Source: Nesterenkonia alba DSM 19423 (GTDB lineage Bacteria > Actinomycetota > Actinomycetes > Actinomycetales > Micrococcaceae). Taken from it: a stretch of 64,000 bases of DNA. Numbering within the stretch: the first letter of the stretch is position 1; each line of letters opens with the position of its first letter. Made by a program: the position numbers and the translations under genes. Below the pieces are notes generated by a model. It was not told the DNA's origin. It was given only the letters and a program-made list of their open reading frames with translations, and searched no databases. The stretch covers positions 178,860 to 242,859 of the forward strand of contig NZ_ATXP01000003.1 of the NCBI RefSeq assembly GCF_000421745.1, in the 5' to 3' direction. Of the stretch, positions 1 through 8,751 are shown piece after piece.

Positions 1-488
1 AACTTGCGAATATTCACCGCCCAGTGACGCCGGGTGATATCCGGGATGACCACGTGTAAGCGTGACCCATCAGGCAGCGCGGCATCGACGAACGGACTGG
101 AGACATCGAGTCGGCGTCCGGAGGTCTTGAGCATGCGTTCCACCAGGTCACGGACACGCTCTTCGGTGAGGGTGATGGACGTCAGCTCAGAGCGGCCACC
201 ACGCGCGACGAAGACGGCGTGCGGGGCGTTAATCCAGATCTCTTCGATCGAAGGGTCATCAAGTAGAGGCTGAAGTTCGCCGAACCCGGCTACGGAGTTG
301 AGGATGTCTTGCGCGGTCTGCTCGGCCTGGCGCAGTACTGGCAGTGAGGAGACCATGGAGCGCCGGTCGTAGTCGGTGATGACCGCATCGACGAGCTGAC
401 GGACACTCTCCGGATCCTCAATGGGGTCGATACCGGCTGCGCGAATTTTTTGCCGCACTTCGTCTTCGACGATCGCCGCCGCGTCCAC
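1..488 (-). CDS. TadA/CpaF-type secretion ATPase, N-terminal part (runs off left edge)
   Basis: About 162 N-terminal residues are visible; the catalytic half lies outside the window. They read as the N-terminal domain of CpaF/TadA hexameric ATPases, which power Flp/Tad pilus assembly at the cytoplasmic face of the membrane. Typical segments are GFGELQPLLDDPSIEEIW followed by a stretch on INAPHAVFVARGG, the linker LVERMLKTSGRRLD and SPFVDAALPDGSRLHVV. The GTG start at 488 follows a strong Shine-Dalgarno (GGAAGAGGAGG) 5-6 nt upstream. It is divergent from the EccC-like gene. Family assignment is from these conserved blocks; the Walker motifs cannot be checked here, so a related GspE/VirB11-type ATPase is not excluded. 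Confidence 0.8.
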   Translation of the reverse strand, partial: MDAAAIVEDEVRQKIRAAGIDPIEDPESVRQLVDAVITDYDRRSMVSSLPVLRQAEQTAQDILNSVAGFGELQPLLDDPSIEEIWINAPHAVFVARGGRSELTSITLTEERVRDLVERMLKTSGRRLDVSSPFVDAALPDGSRLHVVIPDITRRHWAVNIRK

Positions 489-608
489 GGTGTTGCCTCC
501 TCTTCCGCTGGTGAACGCTCAACGCAAGGGGTGTGGCCGCCTGAAAGAGCGGACACGAGCTACACCTTAACTTCACGTTGAGGTGATCGCCAGCTGATGT
601 GCAGCCTA

Positions 609-644
609 TGTGGAAAACACGCTTAGCAAAGGTGGTTTTCCACA
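609..644. promoter_or_regulatory. Inverted repeat with DnaA-box-like 9-mers
   Basis: Two perfect 10-bp arms, TGTGGAAAAC (609-618) and GTTTTCCACA (635-644), are separated by 16 bp. Each arm contains TTTTCCACA or its complement, one base from the classical DnaA box TTATCCACA. The repeat lies upstream of a possible -10 (TATGGT, 685-690) of the EccC-like gene and between two divergent genes. It may be an operator for an unknown dimeric regulator; DnaA binding is only a possibility. Confidence 0.45.
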
Positions 645-726
645 AGATGGGACCCCGGCTCTGCGAGGGCAATACGGACTGCTTTATGGTCCTGCCGACA
701 TCCTTCAACGGTGTGCAGGAGGTGCG

Positions 727-3700
727 ATGAGCCTGACGGTCACGGTAGTCCACGCCCCCGGAGCGGTCAGTAGCACACAGTGGAAACGGCTACGCGAGGA
801 GGCACCGGGAGCTTATGACCACGAACTACGGCTGAGACTGGCCGGCACTGCCGCCTTCGACACCGTGGAGGGCGCCGAGATCGACAAGGCCCTGCGTACT
901 GCCCTGGAGCTGCCACCCACTGTTCAGCTCAGTACCGGCGGGATCCTGCTGGCAGATCTGCCTGCCGGCTCCGACCGGCTGCATCCGGGCATGGTGGTGC
1001 TCTTGGCCCCTGAAGGCTTACCGCTGCGGAGTCCGCGGCACACTTTGGGTCTGTGCGTGGATTCCGGTCCCGATGCCGGACAGCTGTTTCCACTACGCCG
1101 GGGCCGATGGCGTCTAGGCCGAGGCGAGGTTGACTTGCCCGTGGCGGACCCGGCCATTGCCCGCCATGCCGCCGATGTCGTCGTCGGCTCCCGTGAGGTG
1201 CGGTGGAGCGATCACATAGAGGACCGGCCACTGACCACCGAAGATGTCATCGAAAGGGGCTCCACACGTCTGCTACTGAGCCGCAGTGAACCAGAACCCG
1301 GGGGCGGAGCCTGGCCCCCGAGCCCAGAACACGTGGATCAGAAACCACCTGAGGGCAAGCACCGCATGATGCTCGCCTTCGCTTGCATTCCCTTGGTGGT
1401 AGGTATCGTGCTGGTCCTCACCACAGGGATGTGGTTCTTCCTGGTCTTCTCGCTGGCCTCCGCCGCGGTCGCCGGGGGTGTGGCGGTGGCGGCTGGGCGC
1501 CGACGTCGGCAGTATCGGCGAGCCGTGCGCCACGCAGCCCGGCGATGGGCCCAGCAGTGCGAAACTGCCCTGCCCTCCCCTGGGATTGTGGCACGTAGAT
1601 TACGCAGCCCGGTGGCCGGTCCCTCACCTGTGGAAACCCCTGCAGACGCCGTGCGCCTAGGACGCGGCAGCATCACGGCTGAGCTGGAATTCAGTGCTGC
1701 AGCATCGGATTCGCCCTGCAAGGAGATGCAGGTGAATTGCGCCACGGGCCTGTCGGTGGCTGGCGGGGAGGTCACCTGGCTGCGCGGATCAGCCCGCGAT
1801 ACCACCCGCCTCCTCCGGTGGATGGTGCTGCAGCTGTGCCTGCGCAACACCATCGACCATCATCTCCTCATAGCCGACGGCGGGACATTCAGCATCCCGG
1901 AGCTTCGTGACCTGCCTGTCGGGAGGCTTCAGCCCCATGAGGCTTCCACTCCTGATGAAAGTCTCGCACCGGGGGTGGCGGTGTTTCCTCTCGGTGCCCG
2001 CTGCGCCACACCGGATCTTTCCTCTTTCTTACGTGCGGGGTGGCATGTCATCGTTGCCCAGCCCACCTCTGGACCCGGGGTCGACACTGCCCCATCCCCG
2101 GGGCTCGGCCAGCATTCCGGCTGGATTGTTGATCTCACCGCACGGCATCTGCTCCGCATCGACGACGCCGGACGGCGCCACGAACACGCCACGGACCTCC
2201 GCTGGGACGGACTATCGGCTGAGACCTTTGCCGAACTGGCGCGTTTGGCAGTTCCACATACTGCCACAACGCACCGAACAGGCTTACCCACCCAGTGCAC
2301 GGTCCCCTTGCCGGGGCAGCTGTTCACCGCCTCTGCTGGAAAACAGCTGGTGGCCCAGGTGGGTCGAAGCCAGACCGGTGACACCGTGCTGGATCTGGTC
2401 TCCGATGGTCCCCACGTGCTCATCGCCGGGACGACAGGCTCAGGGAAATCGGAACTGTTGAAGACGCTACTGCTCTCCCTGGCGGCGTCGTACTCTCCGG
2501 AGGAATTGAACTTTGTCCTCATCGATTTCAAAGGTGGTGCGACCTTCCACCAACTGGGCCGACTCGAGCACACCCTCAGTGTGGTCACCGATCTCTCCCA
2601 GGCGCAGGCGGAGCGAACATTGGAGGGAATCCGCAGTGAGCTGGTGCGGCGTGAGGAACTCTTCCTGCAAGCCGGTGCCGGTGATTACACCGAATACCGC
2701 CAGCTGAAACCCCAGGATCCTTTGGCTCGTATCTTGCTGGTGATCGATGAGTTCCGCATCTTCTCTCACGAACTTCCGGACACGATGGACGAACTCATGC
2801 GAGTAGCCACCCTGGGTCGTTCCTTGGGGTTGCATTTGGTGCTGGCGACCCAGCGCCCCCAGGGGGTGGTGACCGCTGATATCCGGGCCAATATTGGTGC
2901 CACGATCGCTCTTCGGGTACGCAGTGAGGATGAATCCCGGGAACTGATAGGCACTGCTGAGGCTGCAGAGATTCCGCGCACGGCCCCGGGGCGGGCACTG
3001 CTGCGCCGTGCCGGAGAGAAGCCCGAGGTGTTCCACACCGCCCAATTGACGTGCGGGCAGACCCTGCGCGCAGCGCCGGAGGTCGCAGATCCTGGCGCGA
3101 GGGCCCACGCCCAGGGTGCCGGTGTGGCGGAGCTGGTGGACCGGCTGGCCGATGAGATGAGCGCGCGCAGCCTACGACGCCGCCACTCACCTCTACAGCC
3201 GTCTCTACCCTCCTGTCTGCGGATCACTTCTGAGGATCAGGCACTGCGTCTGGGGTTGTTCGATGAGCCGATGGCTCAGCGCCAGTCCCCGATGGTCTTC
3301 ACCCCAGATGAACCCCGCACCATGGCCCTGGTGGGAGAGGCCGAAGCCGGCGGCAGCCGGGTACTGCACGCACTCGGCCGGGGAGTGCTGTCCCTGCAGT
3401 CGACCTCGTTGTACATCTTGGACGGGGACCACAGTCTCAGCGATCTCAGCAGCCACCCCGGCGTGGGGGCCTATCTGACCTGCGATGACCTGCCCGAAGT
3501 CGACTATCTCCTCACCCAGTTGAGAGCCCGCCTCACGGCTCGCCGCACACGCCGATCCGGGCAGCAGGCCGCCGTTGCCGCAACCCCCATGGTGCTGCTG
3601 GTCACCGCGTACGGGCAGTGGCACGTAGCGGGGCAATCAGGACCCGGCAGCGGGATGGAACACCAGCTGGGCACGCTCATCGCTGAGGGCCCGGAGGCGG

Positions 3701-4545
3701 GGCTGTCTGTGATCGTCTCAGGAGGCCGGGAACTGAGCACCGGCAAGCTCGGCGGGCGCATCCCCACCAAGGTGTTTCTGCCGTTGGGCGTCAGTGAGGA
3801 GGTGAAATACCTGTGGCCCAAGCTGCGTCCTACTGACCCGCTGCCCGGCCGCGGGGTTTACCTCAGCCCCACCACGCCTTCGCCGGGATTGGAAGTGCAG
3901 CTAGCCACCGAGGCCGAGCCTGCTGAGCCAGACCACCGGTGGTCCGGGCCTGCCCCTGAGCTGCACGTGGCGCCACTGCCGGAGCAATTAAGCCGCAGAG
4001 AACTGCCACCGCCCCGGCCCGAAGAACTCTCCACAGGGATCATGCTGGGGATGACGCAATTCAGCCGGGAGCCGGCCCGGCTCCGTTTGGGGCAGGTCAC
4101 GCTGCTGCTGGGCTCCCCGGGAACAGGGAAAACCAGCACCCTAGAAATGCTGCGGAACCGGCTGGACCAGATCAACCGTGGCCAGGCTGACAGACTACGC
4201 ATCGTCCGGATCACCGGCGGGGCGGATTGGGATCTTTCCCACCCTCCAGAGATCCTGCTCCTTGATGATGCTCATCTCTGCCGGGCCGAACAGCACCAGC
4301 AGCTCTCGGCGCTGGTCTCAGCGGGCACCCGAGTGGTGGCCTCCGCGCTGCCCGGTGCAGGGGTCTTCACGCAGCTGCCGTGGGCGCACCCGGCACGCAC
4401 CGGGGAGAACCTCGTCCTCAGCCCGACCCATCGGGCGGAAACGGATGCTTTCGCCGTCGTCGCGCCGGTGCTCGAGCGCCCCGTCCCGGGCCGTGCCGTA
4501 CATCTGCGTCCCGAAGGTCCACGACTGATCCAGCTGGCGTTGTGA
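727..4545 (+). CDS. FtsK/SpoIIIE multi-ATPase, type VII secretion EccC/EssC-like
   Basis: A 1272-residue membrane ATPase. An FHA-like segment (about residues 107-153, ending SRHA-like ARHA) is followed by two membrane helices (about 214-258). A first FtsK/SpoIIIE ATPase follows with intact Walker A GTTGSGKS (about 568-575), Walker B LLVIDEF and ATQRP. A second ATPase module (about 860 onward) has a degenerate P-loop GEAEAGGS. A third has Walker A GSPGTGKT (about 1128) and Walker B ILLLDDAH. Three tandem ATPases behind an FHA and two helices is the EccC/EssC plan of type VII secretion. No WXG100 substrate or other Ecc/Ess gene is visible nearby. The ATG at 727 was chosen because AGGAGG lies 5 nt upstream; in-frame upstream codons have no such signal. 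Confidence 0.85.
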   Translation: MSLTVTVVHAPGAVSSTQWKRLREEAPGAYDHELRLRLAGTAAFDTVEGAEIDKALRTALELPPTVQLSTGGILLADLPAGSDRLHPGMVVLLAPEGLPLRSPRHTLGLCVDSGPDAGQLFPLRRGRWRLGRGEVDLPVADPAIARHAADVVVGSREVRWSDHIEDRPLTTEDVIERGSTRLLLSRSEPEPGGGAWPPSPEHVDQKPPEGKHRMMLAFACIPLVVGIVLVLTTGMWFFLVFSLASAAVAGGVAVAAGRRRRQYRRAVRHAARRWAQQCETALPSPGIVARRLRSPVAGPSPVETPADAVRLGRGSITAELEFSAAASDSPCKEMQVNCATGLSVAGGEVTWLRGSARDTTRLLRWMVLQLCLRNTIDHHLLIADGGTFSIPELRDLPVGRLQPHEASTPDESLAPGVAVFPLGARCATPDLSSFLRAGWHVIVAQPTSGPGVDTAPSPGLGQHSGWIVDLTARHLLRIDDAGRRHEHATDLRWDGLSAETFAELARLAVPHTATTHRTGLPTQCTVPLPGQLFTASAGKQLVAQVGRSQTGDTVLDLVSDGPHVLIAGTTGSGKSELLKTLLLSLAASYSPEELNFVLIDFKGGATFHQLGRLEHTLSVVTDLSQAQAERTLEGIRSELVRREELFLQAGAGDYTEYRQLKPQDPLARILLVIDEFRIFSHELPDTMDELMRVATLGRSLGLHLVLATQRPQGVVTADIRANIGATIALRVRSEDESRELIGTAEAAEIPRTAPGRALLRRAGEKPEVFHTAQLTCGQTLRAAPEVADPGARAHAQGAGVAELVDRLADEMSARSLRRRHSPLQPSLPSCLRITSEDQALRLGLFDEPMAQRQSPMVFTPDEPRTMALVGEAEAGGSRVLHALGRGVLSLQSTSLYILDGDHSLSDLSSHPGVGAYLTCDDLPEVDYLLTQLRARLTARRTRRSGQQAAVAATPMVLLVTAYGQWHVAGQSGPGSGMEHQLGTLIAEGPEAGLSVIVSGGRELSTGKLGGRIPTKVFLPLGVSEEVKYLWPKLRPTDPLPGRGVYLSPTTPSPGLEVQLATEAEPAEPDHRWSGPAPELHVAPLPEQLSRRELPPPRPEELSTGIMLGMTQFSREPARLRLGQVTLLLGSPGTGKTSTLEMLRNRLDQINRGQADRLRIVRITGGADWDLSHPPEILLLDDAHLCRAEQHQQLSALVSAGTRVVASALPGAGVFTQLPWAHPARTGENLVLSPTHRAETDAFAVVAPVLERPVPGRAVHLRPEGPRLIQLAL

Positions 4546-4621
4546 AAACTGCTCGAGTCGTCAGCAAAGTCACAGCATCTCAGCAGCGCCACCTCAGAGA
4601 ACGGGCGTAGACATACCGACT

Positions 4622-5272
4622 ATGGACAACACATCACGATCCACCACTGCAGGACTGATCTCCGTTGCCACCGCCGCAGCCCTGGCGCTGGCGGCCTGCG
4701 GATCAGACGACACCACTGAAGACACCACCGAACCGGCTCCGCAGGACACCACGGAGGCTCCCGAGCCCACCGAGGCAGAGGAGGAAGAATCCCCTGGGGT
4801 TGCTGAGCCGGATGAAACGGAGGACGCCGAGGCGACCGACCAGACACCCGATGCTGAGGAAGCCACCTCCGACCAGCAGGCCGGTGACCAGCCTGTCTAT
4901 CAAGCTCTGGCTACTGTCCAGGAGGAGTACCCCGACGGTGTCATCATCGACTTCGACACCGAAGGAAACCACATCGAGTTCTCCGTCTTCGATGGAAACA
5001 CTGAGTGGGAGGTCGACGTCGACGCCGAGACGTTCGAGATCATCGACACTCGCCAGGAGGGCCTCGACGCCGATGACGAACAGGAGGCACTCGCCGTGGA
5101 GACCGACTTCGGTGAGGCTTTGGCCACCGCGGAGGCAGAAGGCGGGGCGGAACCGCAGGAGGGCGACCTCGACACCGAAGACGGTGTGGTGGTGTGGCAG
5201 ATTGAGCTGAGTAATGACACCGAGGTGTCAGTGGATGTCGCCACAGGGGAGGTTGTGCGTGTCGACACCTAA
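4622..5272 (+). CDS. Secreted lipoprotein with PepSY-like repeats
   Basis: A 216-residue predicted lipoprotein. The signal peptide ends in the lipobox LAAC (Cys at about residue 27). A long acidic, Thr/Glu/Pro-rich linker (about 28-90) follows, then two PepSY-like modules: YPDGVIIDFDTEGNHIEFSV leads to a strand ending EVDVDAETFEIID, and the second ends TEVSVDVATGEVVRVDT. PepSY domains occur in small extracytoplasmic proteins, often as peptidase inhibitors or sensors; the role here is unknown. It follows the EccC-like gene on the same strand after 76 bp and has no clear Shine-Dalgarno. Lipidation and PepSY calls are from motif pattern; function is not inferred further. Confidence 0.75.
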   Translation: MDNTSRSTTAGLISVATAAALALAACGSDDTTEDTTEPAPQDTTEAPEPTEAEEEESPGVAEPDETEDAEATDQTPDAEEATSDQQAGDQPVYQALATVQEEYPDGVIIDFDTEGNHIEFSVFDGNTEWEVDVDAETFEIIDTRQEGLDADDEQEALAVETDFGEALATAEAEGGAEPQEGDLDTEDGVVVWQIELSNDTEVSVDVATGEVVRVDT

Positions 5273-5292
5273 GCAGTGACCGGTTCGGCCGA

Positions 5293-5352
5293 CTCCATAG
5301 GGGCCTGGGGATACACTTGTCCAGTTGAGACAAGTCCCAGGCCCCTATGGAG
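5293..5352. promoter_or_regulatory. Nested palindromic operator of marR, with -10
   Basis: An outer perfect 17-bp inverted repeat (5293-5309 CTCCATAGGGGCCTGGG and 5336-5352) encloses an inner perfect repeat ACTTGTC-CAGTTGA-GACAAGT (5315-5335). The inner element has the TTGN(n)CAA look of MarR-family operators and overlaps the putative -10 TACACT (5312-5317) and start site of the downstream marR. The left outer arm lies upstream of the -10, so the outer repeat is a DNA-level element rather than an RNA hairpin. Autoregulation is inferred. Confidence 0.65.
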
Positions 5353-5358
5353 TGTGTT

Positions 5359-5859
5359 GTGAGCATCGACCCCGGGCAGTCAGCTGCGCGCCGGGATCTC
5401 ACCGGCTACTCCCCTAAGGCGAAAGCGTGGCGGGCGTTTTTCGAAACGAGTGCGGTGATCTCTGACCGCATGGAGAAGCGGTTGCACACCACCACGGGAC
5501 TGAAGCTTTCCGATTACAACCTGCTGTTGATTCTCACAGAGGCTGAAGACCACCAGCTACGCATGGGAGAGCTGGCCGAACGCATGGTGTTCTCTCCTTC
5601 CCGACTGAGTTACCAGGTCAAGTCCCTGGCTGCCCGGGGACTGATCGAACGATGCATCCACGAGCAGGACAAGCGGGGCATGACCGCTCGGCTCACCGCG
5701 GAGGGCCGGCGGGTCTTCGCCGCCGCCTCGCGCGTGCACGCCGAGCACATTCGGCAGCTGTTTCACCCCGCCTTGGACGATGAGGAAGCCGATGTGTTGC
5801 GTCGGATCTGTGAGTCGATCCATCACACGGTGGTCACCGTCGATGATGATCTCGCTTAG
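5359..5859 (+). CDS. MarR-family transcriptional regulator
   Basis: A 166-residue winged-helix protein. The recognition segment is HQLRMGELAERMVFSPSRLS (about residues 67-86), followed by the wing GLIERCIHEQDKRGMTARLT, both characteristic of MarR. A trailing helix pair (HAEHIRQLFHPALDDEEADV) would form the dimer interface. The GTG at 5359 was preferred to the ATG at 5347: GGAG lies 6 nt upstream of the GTG, while the ATG sits inside the right arm of the operator palindrome. MarR proteins usually repress their own promoter and neighbouring genes in response to small ligands. Its 3' end overlaps the convergent sseB by 4 bp. The ligand cannot be deduced. Confidence 0.85.
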   Translation: MSIDPGQSAARRDLTGYSPKAKAWRAFFETSAVISDRMEKRLHTTTGLKLSDYNLLLILTEAEDHQLRMGELAERMVFSPSRLSYQVKSLAARGLIERCIHEQDKRGMTARLTAEGRRVFAAASRVHAEHIRQLFHPALDDEEADVLRRICESIHHTVVTVDDDLA

Positions 5860-6719
5860 CTCTCCGCCAGCACAATTTCGACGGAATCCGCCCGGCGACG
5901 CAACGCCTCGGAGGCGGCGGCTTCCGTTTTGACACTGGCTAAGGCCAGTCGCCGGTCGACCGCGTCAAGACCTTCAGCGGTGACCACGCCAATACTGAGC
6001 TCCGGTCCCTGCCCACCGCCGAGTACCCGCTGGCCGGTGGCCGTGGCGGTGGCGATGCCCAAAGCAGGTGACAGACGCAAGCCGGTCACTCCGGGGCAGG
6101 CAGCGACGATCTCCTCTAATGCTGCGGCGAGTTGCTCGTCGGCATAGGAGGGCAGCCAGGGTTCACCTTGGGCGAGCTGTTCAACGGCGGGGCGTCGCAG
6201 CACAAACGTCAGCTCGGCCCCGGGGTCGAGCACCGCCAGCTCCGCTCCTTCGGCCAAGGCAGCCAGCATGACGCGTTCGGTTTCCGCCGCCACGGGTCGC
6301 CCCTGCGGATGCCAGGCGGTCAGTGCCTCCACGGAGGTGAACACCGGCATCGCGGTGCGTCCATCTCCGGCCTCCAGGGTAATGAGTGAGATATCTGCTT
6401 CTTTGTCTCCGGTGGCGATATCGCCTGAACCGGTGGCAAGCACCGCGGCGAAGAGCCGCTGACCTCGCAACACATTGACGAAACTGGCCTCATCGATCTC
6501 TCCGGCCAGCAGTTTCTTCCGCGCGGCAGCCACCACCGGCGCGGTGTGCCCATCGTCTGTGGGCCTGGTGTGTAACGGGTTACCCTCGGCGGAGAGGTCG
6601 CGTCCGTCCCAGGGGATGCCGGCAGAGTCGGCCGGGCGTCCGTCTGCACTTCGGTGCTGCCGGGCGAGCAGCTGGGCGATATGCCCCGGGAGCTGCCGTG
6701 CGTTTGGCTCGCTGCTCAT
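5856..6719 (-). CDS. SseB family protein
   Basis: A 287-residue protein with the SseB N-terminal domain: an N-terminal segment [18 protein letters not shown], a central [20 protein letters not shown] and a C-terminal half resembling a second SseB-like domain. In Micrococcales a gene of this family commonly follows hisA/priA, as here, where the ATG overlaps the priA stop by 4 nt, implying translational coupling. The biochemical role of actinobacterial SseB-like proteins is not established; the enteric SseB link to rhodanese activity should not be transferred. Family call is confident, function is not. Confidence 0.85.
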   Translation of the reverse strand: MSSEPNARQLPGHIAQLLARQHRSADGRPADSAGIPWDGRDLSAEGNPLHTRPTDDGHTAPVVAAARKKLLAGEIDEASFVNVLRGQRLFAAVLATGSGDIATGDKEADISLITLEAGDGRTAMPVFTSVEALTAWHPQGRPVAAETERVMLAALAEGAELAVLDPGAELTFVLRRPAVEQLAQGEPWLPSYADEQLAAALEEIVAACPGVTGLRLSPALGIATATATGQRVLGGGQGPELSIGVVTAEGLDAVDRRLALASVKTEAAASEALRRRADSVEIVLAES

Positions 6720-7462
6720 GCCGAGTCGGCGGCGACCGCCAGCGCCTCAGGCAGTGTGAACTTCCCCGCGTAGAGCGCTTTGCCCATAATGGCCCCCTCC
6801 ACCCCCGAGGAGACCATCTTCGCTAAGGCTGCGACATCTTCCAGGGAGGAAATCCCTCCGGAGGCGACAACTGGTTTGTTCGTCCGGGCACTGACTGCGG
6901 CCAACAGCTCGGTATTGGGGCCACGCAATGTGCCGTCTTTGGTGACATCGGTGACCACATAGCGGGGACATCCGGCGTCTTCAAGCCGAGCCAGCACCTC
7001 CCAGAGGTTTCCGCCCTCTTTGGTCCAGCCGCGGGCTGCCAGTGTTTCTCCTCGGACGTCAAGGCCGACGGCGATGGCCTCGCCATGGCGGGCAATGACC
7101 CGTGCGGTCCACTCCGGGTCCTCCAGAGCGGCAGTGCCCAGGTTGACTCGGGTAGCCCCGAATTCCAGGGCGCGTTCGAGGGACTCGTCATCCCGGATGC
7201 CCCCGGAGAGTTCGATTTTGATATCGATGGCTTCGACGACGCGTCGCAACACCTCACGGTTGTGTCCGCGGCCAAAAGCGGCGTCGAGGTCCACCAAGTG
7301 GATCCACTCCGCTCCCTGGTCCTGCCAGGTCTGTGCGGCCTCCAAGGGGTCGCCGTACCCGGTCTCTGATCCGGCTTCTCCTTGAACGAGCCGGACTGCC
7401 TGGCCGTCAGCGACGTCCACAGCGGGCAACAGCTCGAGGGCAGGCACAGTGGAAGGAGTCAT
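6716..7462 (-). CDS. priA: Bifunctional HisA/TrpF isomerase PriA
   Basis: A 248-residue TIM barrel that carries out the HisA step of histidine synthesis (ProFAR isomerisation) and, in actinobacteria lacking trpF, the TrpF step of tryptophan synthesis. Visible motifs are [18 protein letters not shown] with the N-terminal catalytic Asp, the phosphate loop [30 protein letters not shown], and [14 protein letters not shown] with the second catalytic Asp. The RGW-type loop and the QGE segment are typical of PriA. The ATG at 7462 was chosen over a GTG at 7480 because only the former has a nearby GAGGA. It lies between hisH and sseB in the his operon. Confidence 0.93.
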   Translation of the reverse strand: MTPSTVPALELLPAVDVADGQAVRLVQGEAGSETGYGDPLEAAQTWQDQGAEWIHLVDLDAAFGRGHNREVLRRVVEAIDIKIELSGGIRDDESLERALEFGATRVNLGTAALEDPEWTARVIARHGEAIAVGLDVRGETLAARGWTKEGGNLWEVLARLEDAGCPRYVVTDVTKDGTLRGPNTELLAAVSARTNKPVVASGGISSLEDVAALAKMVSSGVEGAIMGKALYAGKFTLPEALAVAADSA

Positions 7463-7486
7463 ATCAGTCAAAGTCCTCACGTTTTT

Positions 7487-8128
7487 CTACAGGCTGGTGA
7501 TCCAATTGCGCAGCAGTTGGGTGCCGGCGTCCCCGGATTTCTCCGGATGGAACTGGGTTGCGGCCAACGGGCCGTTCTCCACGGCAGCGACGAAGTCGGT
7601 CCCGTGGTGGGACCAGGTGACTTTCGGTGGGGCCATGGCGGGGATGGTTTGGTCGAAGTCCCAGGACTGTACGGCGTAGGAGTGTACGAAGTAGAACCGT
7701 TCGTCCTCGATTCCCTCGAAAAGCACACTGCCCTCCGGTGGCCGCACGGTGTTCCACCCCATATGAGGGACCACGACGTCCTCCGGCAAGGCGGTGACCT
7801 CCCCGGGCCATTCCCCCAGACCCTGTGCGGTGACGCCGTGTTCGACACCTCGTTCGAAGAAGATCTGATGACCCACGCAGATACCCAGGACCGGGCGTCC
7901 CCCGGCGATCCGTTGTCCGATCCAACGGGGTGCACCGGTGGCGTTGAGTGCTTCCATCACTGCGGCGAACGCTCCAACACCAGGGACGACCAACCCATCA
8001 GCATTGAGCAGGGTCTCCGTGTCCCGGGTGAGTTCAACGGTGCCGCCGGCGCGTTCCAAGGCCCGCACCGCCGAGTGGACATTGCCAGACCCGTAATCGA
8101 GAACCGCCACTGTGGCAGAGGCGCTCAT
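7487..8128 (-). CDS. hisH: Imidazole glycerol phosphate synthase, glutamine amidotransferase subunit
   Basis: A 213-residue class I glutamine amidotransferase that supplies ammonia to HisF for imidazole glycerol phosphate formation. The nucleophile Cys lies in [11 protein letters not shown], and the His-Glu pair in [13 protein letters not shown]; the N-terminal [18 protein letters not shown] is typical of HisH. Its start overlaps the hisB stop by 4 nt (ATGA) and it is followed by priA. hisF is not in the window and must be encoded elsewhere. Confidence 0.95.
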   Translation of the reverse strand: MSASATVAVLDYGSGNVHSAVRALERAGGTVELTRDTETLLNADGLVVPGVGAFAAVMEALNATGAPRWIGQRIAGGRPVLGICVGHQIFFERGVEHGVTAQGLGEWPGEVTALPEDVVVPHMGWNTVRPPEGSVLFEGIEDERFYFVHSYAVQSWDFDQTIPAMAPPKVTWSHHGTDFVAAVENGPLAATQFHPEKSGDAGTQLLRNWITSL

Positions 8129-8751
8129 AGGGCACCCTTGGTGGAGGGGATCTCGTCAGTCCGGGGGTCGGATTCCACCGCAGCCCGCAATGCCCGGGCA
8201 AAAGCTTTGAACTGTGCTTCGACAATGTGGTGGGGATCGCGACCTGCGAGCACCCGCATGTGCAGGCAGATGCCGGAGTGGTAGGTGATCGCCTCGAAGA
8301 CGTGCCGGGTCATGGAGCCGGTGAAGTGTCCACCGATGAGGTGATACTGCTGGCCTTCAGGTTCTCCACTGTGCACCAGATATGGGCGGCCGGAGACGTC
8401 GACGACGGCGTGGGCCAGTGCCTCATCCAGGGGCACCGTGGCTTCACCGAAACGCCGGATGCCTCGTTTGTCTTCTAGGGCGGTGCCCAGCACCTGACCG
8501 AGGACGATCGCAGTGTCTTCCACGGTGTGGTGGACATCGATCTGTGTGTCGCCTTCGGCGTCGACATCGAGGTCGATGAGGGAGTGTTTCGCCAGGGCGG
8601 TGAGCATGTGGTCGTAGAACGGAACGGTGGTGGAGATATTCGATGTCCCCGTTCCATCAAGCTTCATGCGCACCTTCACACGCGACTCGCTCGTGCGACG
8701 CTCCATACGTGCCTCGCGGGCGCCGATGAGTTCAGCGGGGGTCTCTGCCAT
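8125..8751 (-). CDS. hisB: Imidazoleglycerol-phosphate dehydratase
   Basis: A 208-residue monofunctional HisB that dehydrates imidazoleglycerol phosphate in histidine synthesis, a Mn-dependent enzyme. Metal-binding and active-site segments are visible: [46 protein letters not shown], and [15 protein letters not shown] near the C-terminus. The fused phosphatase domain of enteric HisB is absent, as expected for actinobacteria. It overlaps hisC by 20 bp and hisH by 4 bp. Confidence 0.95.
   Translation of the reverse strand: MAETPAELIGAREARMERRTSESRVKVRMKLDGTGTSNISTTVPFYDHMLTALAKHSLIDLDVDAEGDTQIDVHHTVEDTAIVLGQVLGTALEDKRGIRRFGEATVPLDEALAHAVVDVSGRPYLVHSGEPEGQQYHLIGGHFTGSMTRHVFEAITYHSGICLHMRVLAGRDPHHIVEAQFKAFARALRAAVESDPRTDEIPSTKGAL

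Noticed and set aside
609..644. Replication origin
   Set aside because: Only two box-like 9-mers are present and none of dnaA, dnaN, parAB or rpmH is nearby.
5293..5352. Rho-independent terminator for the lipoprotein gene
   Set aside because: No T-tract follows, the element extends into the next gene's initiation region, and its inner half looks like a MarR operator.
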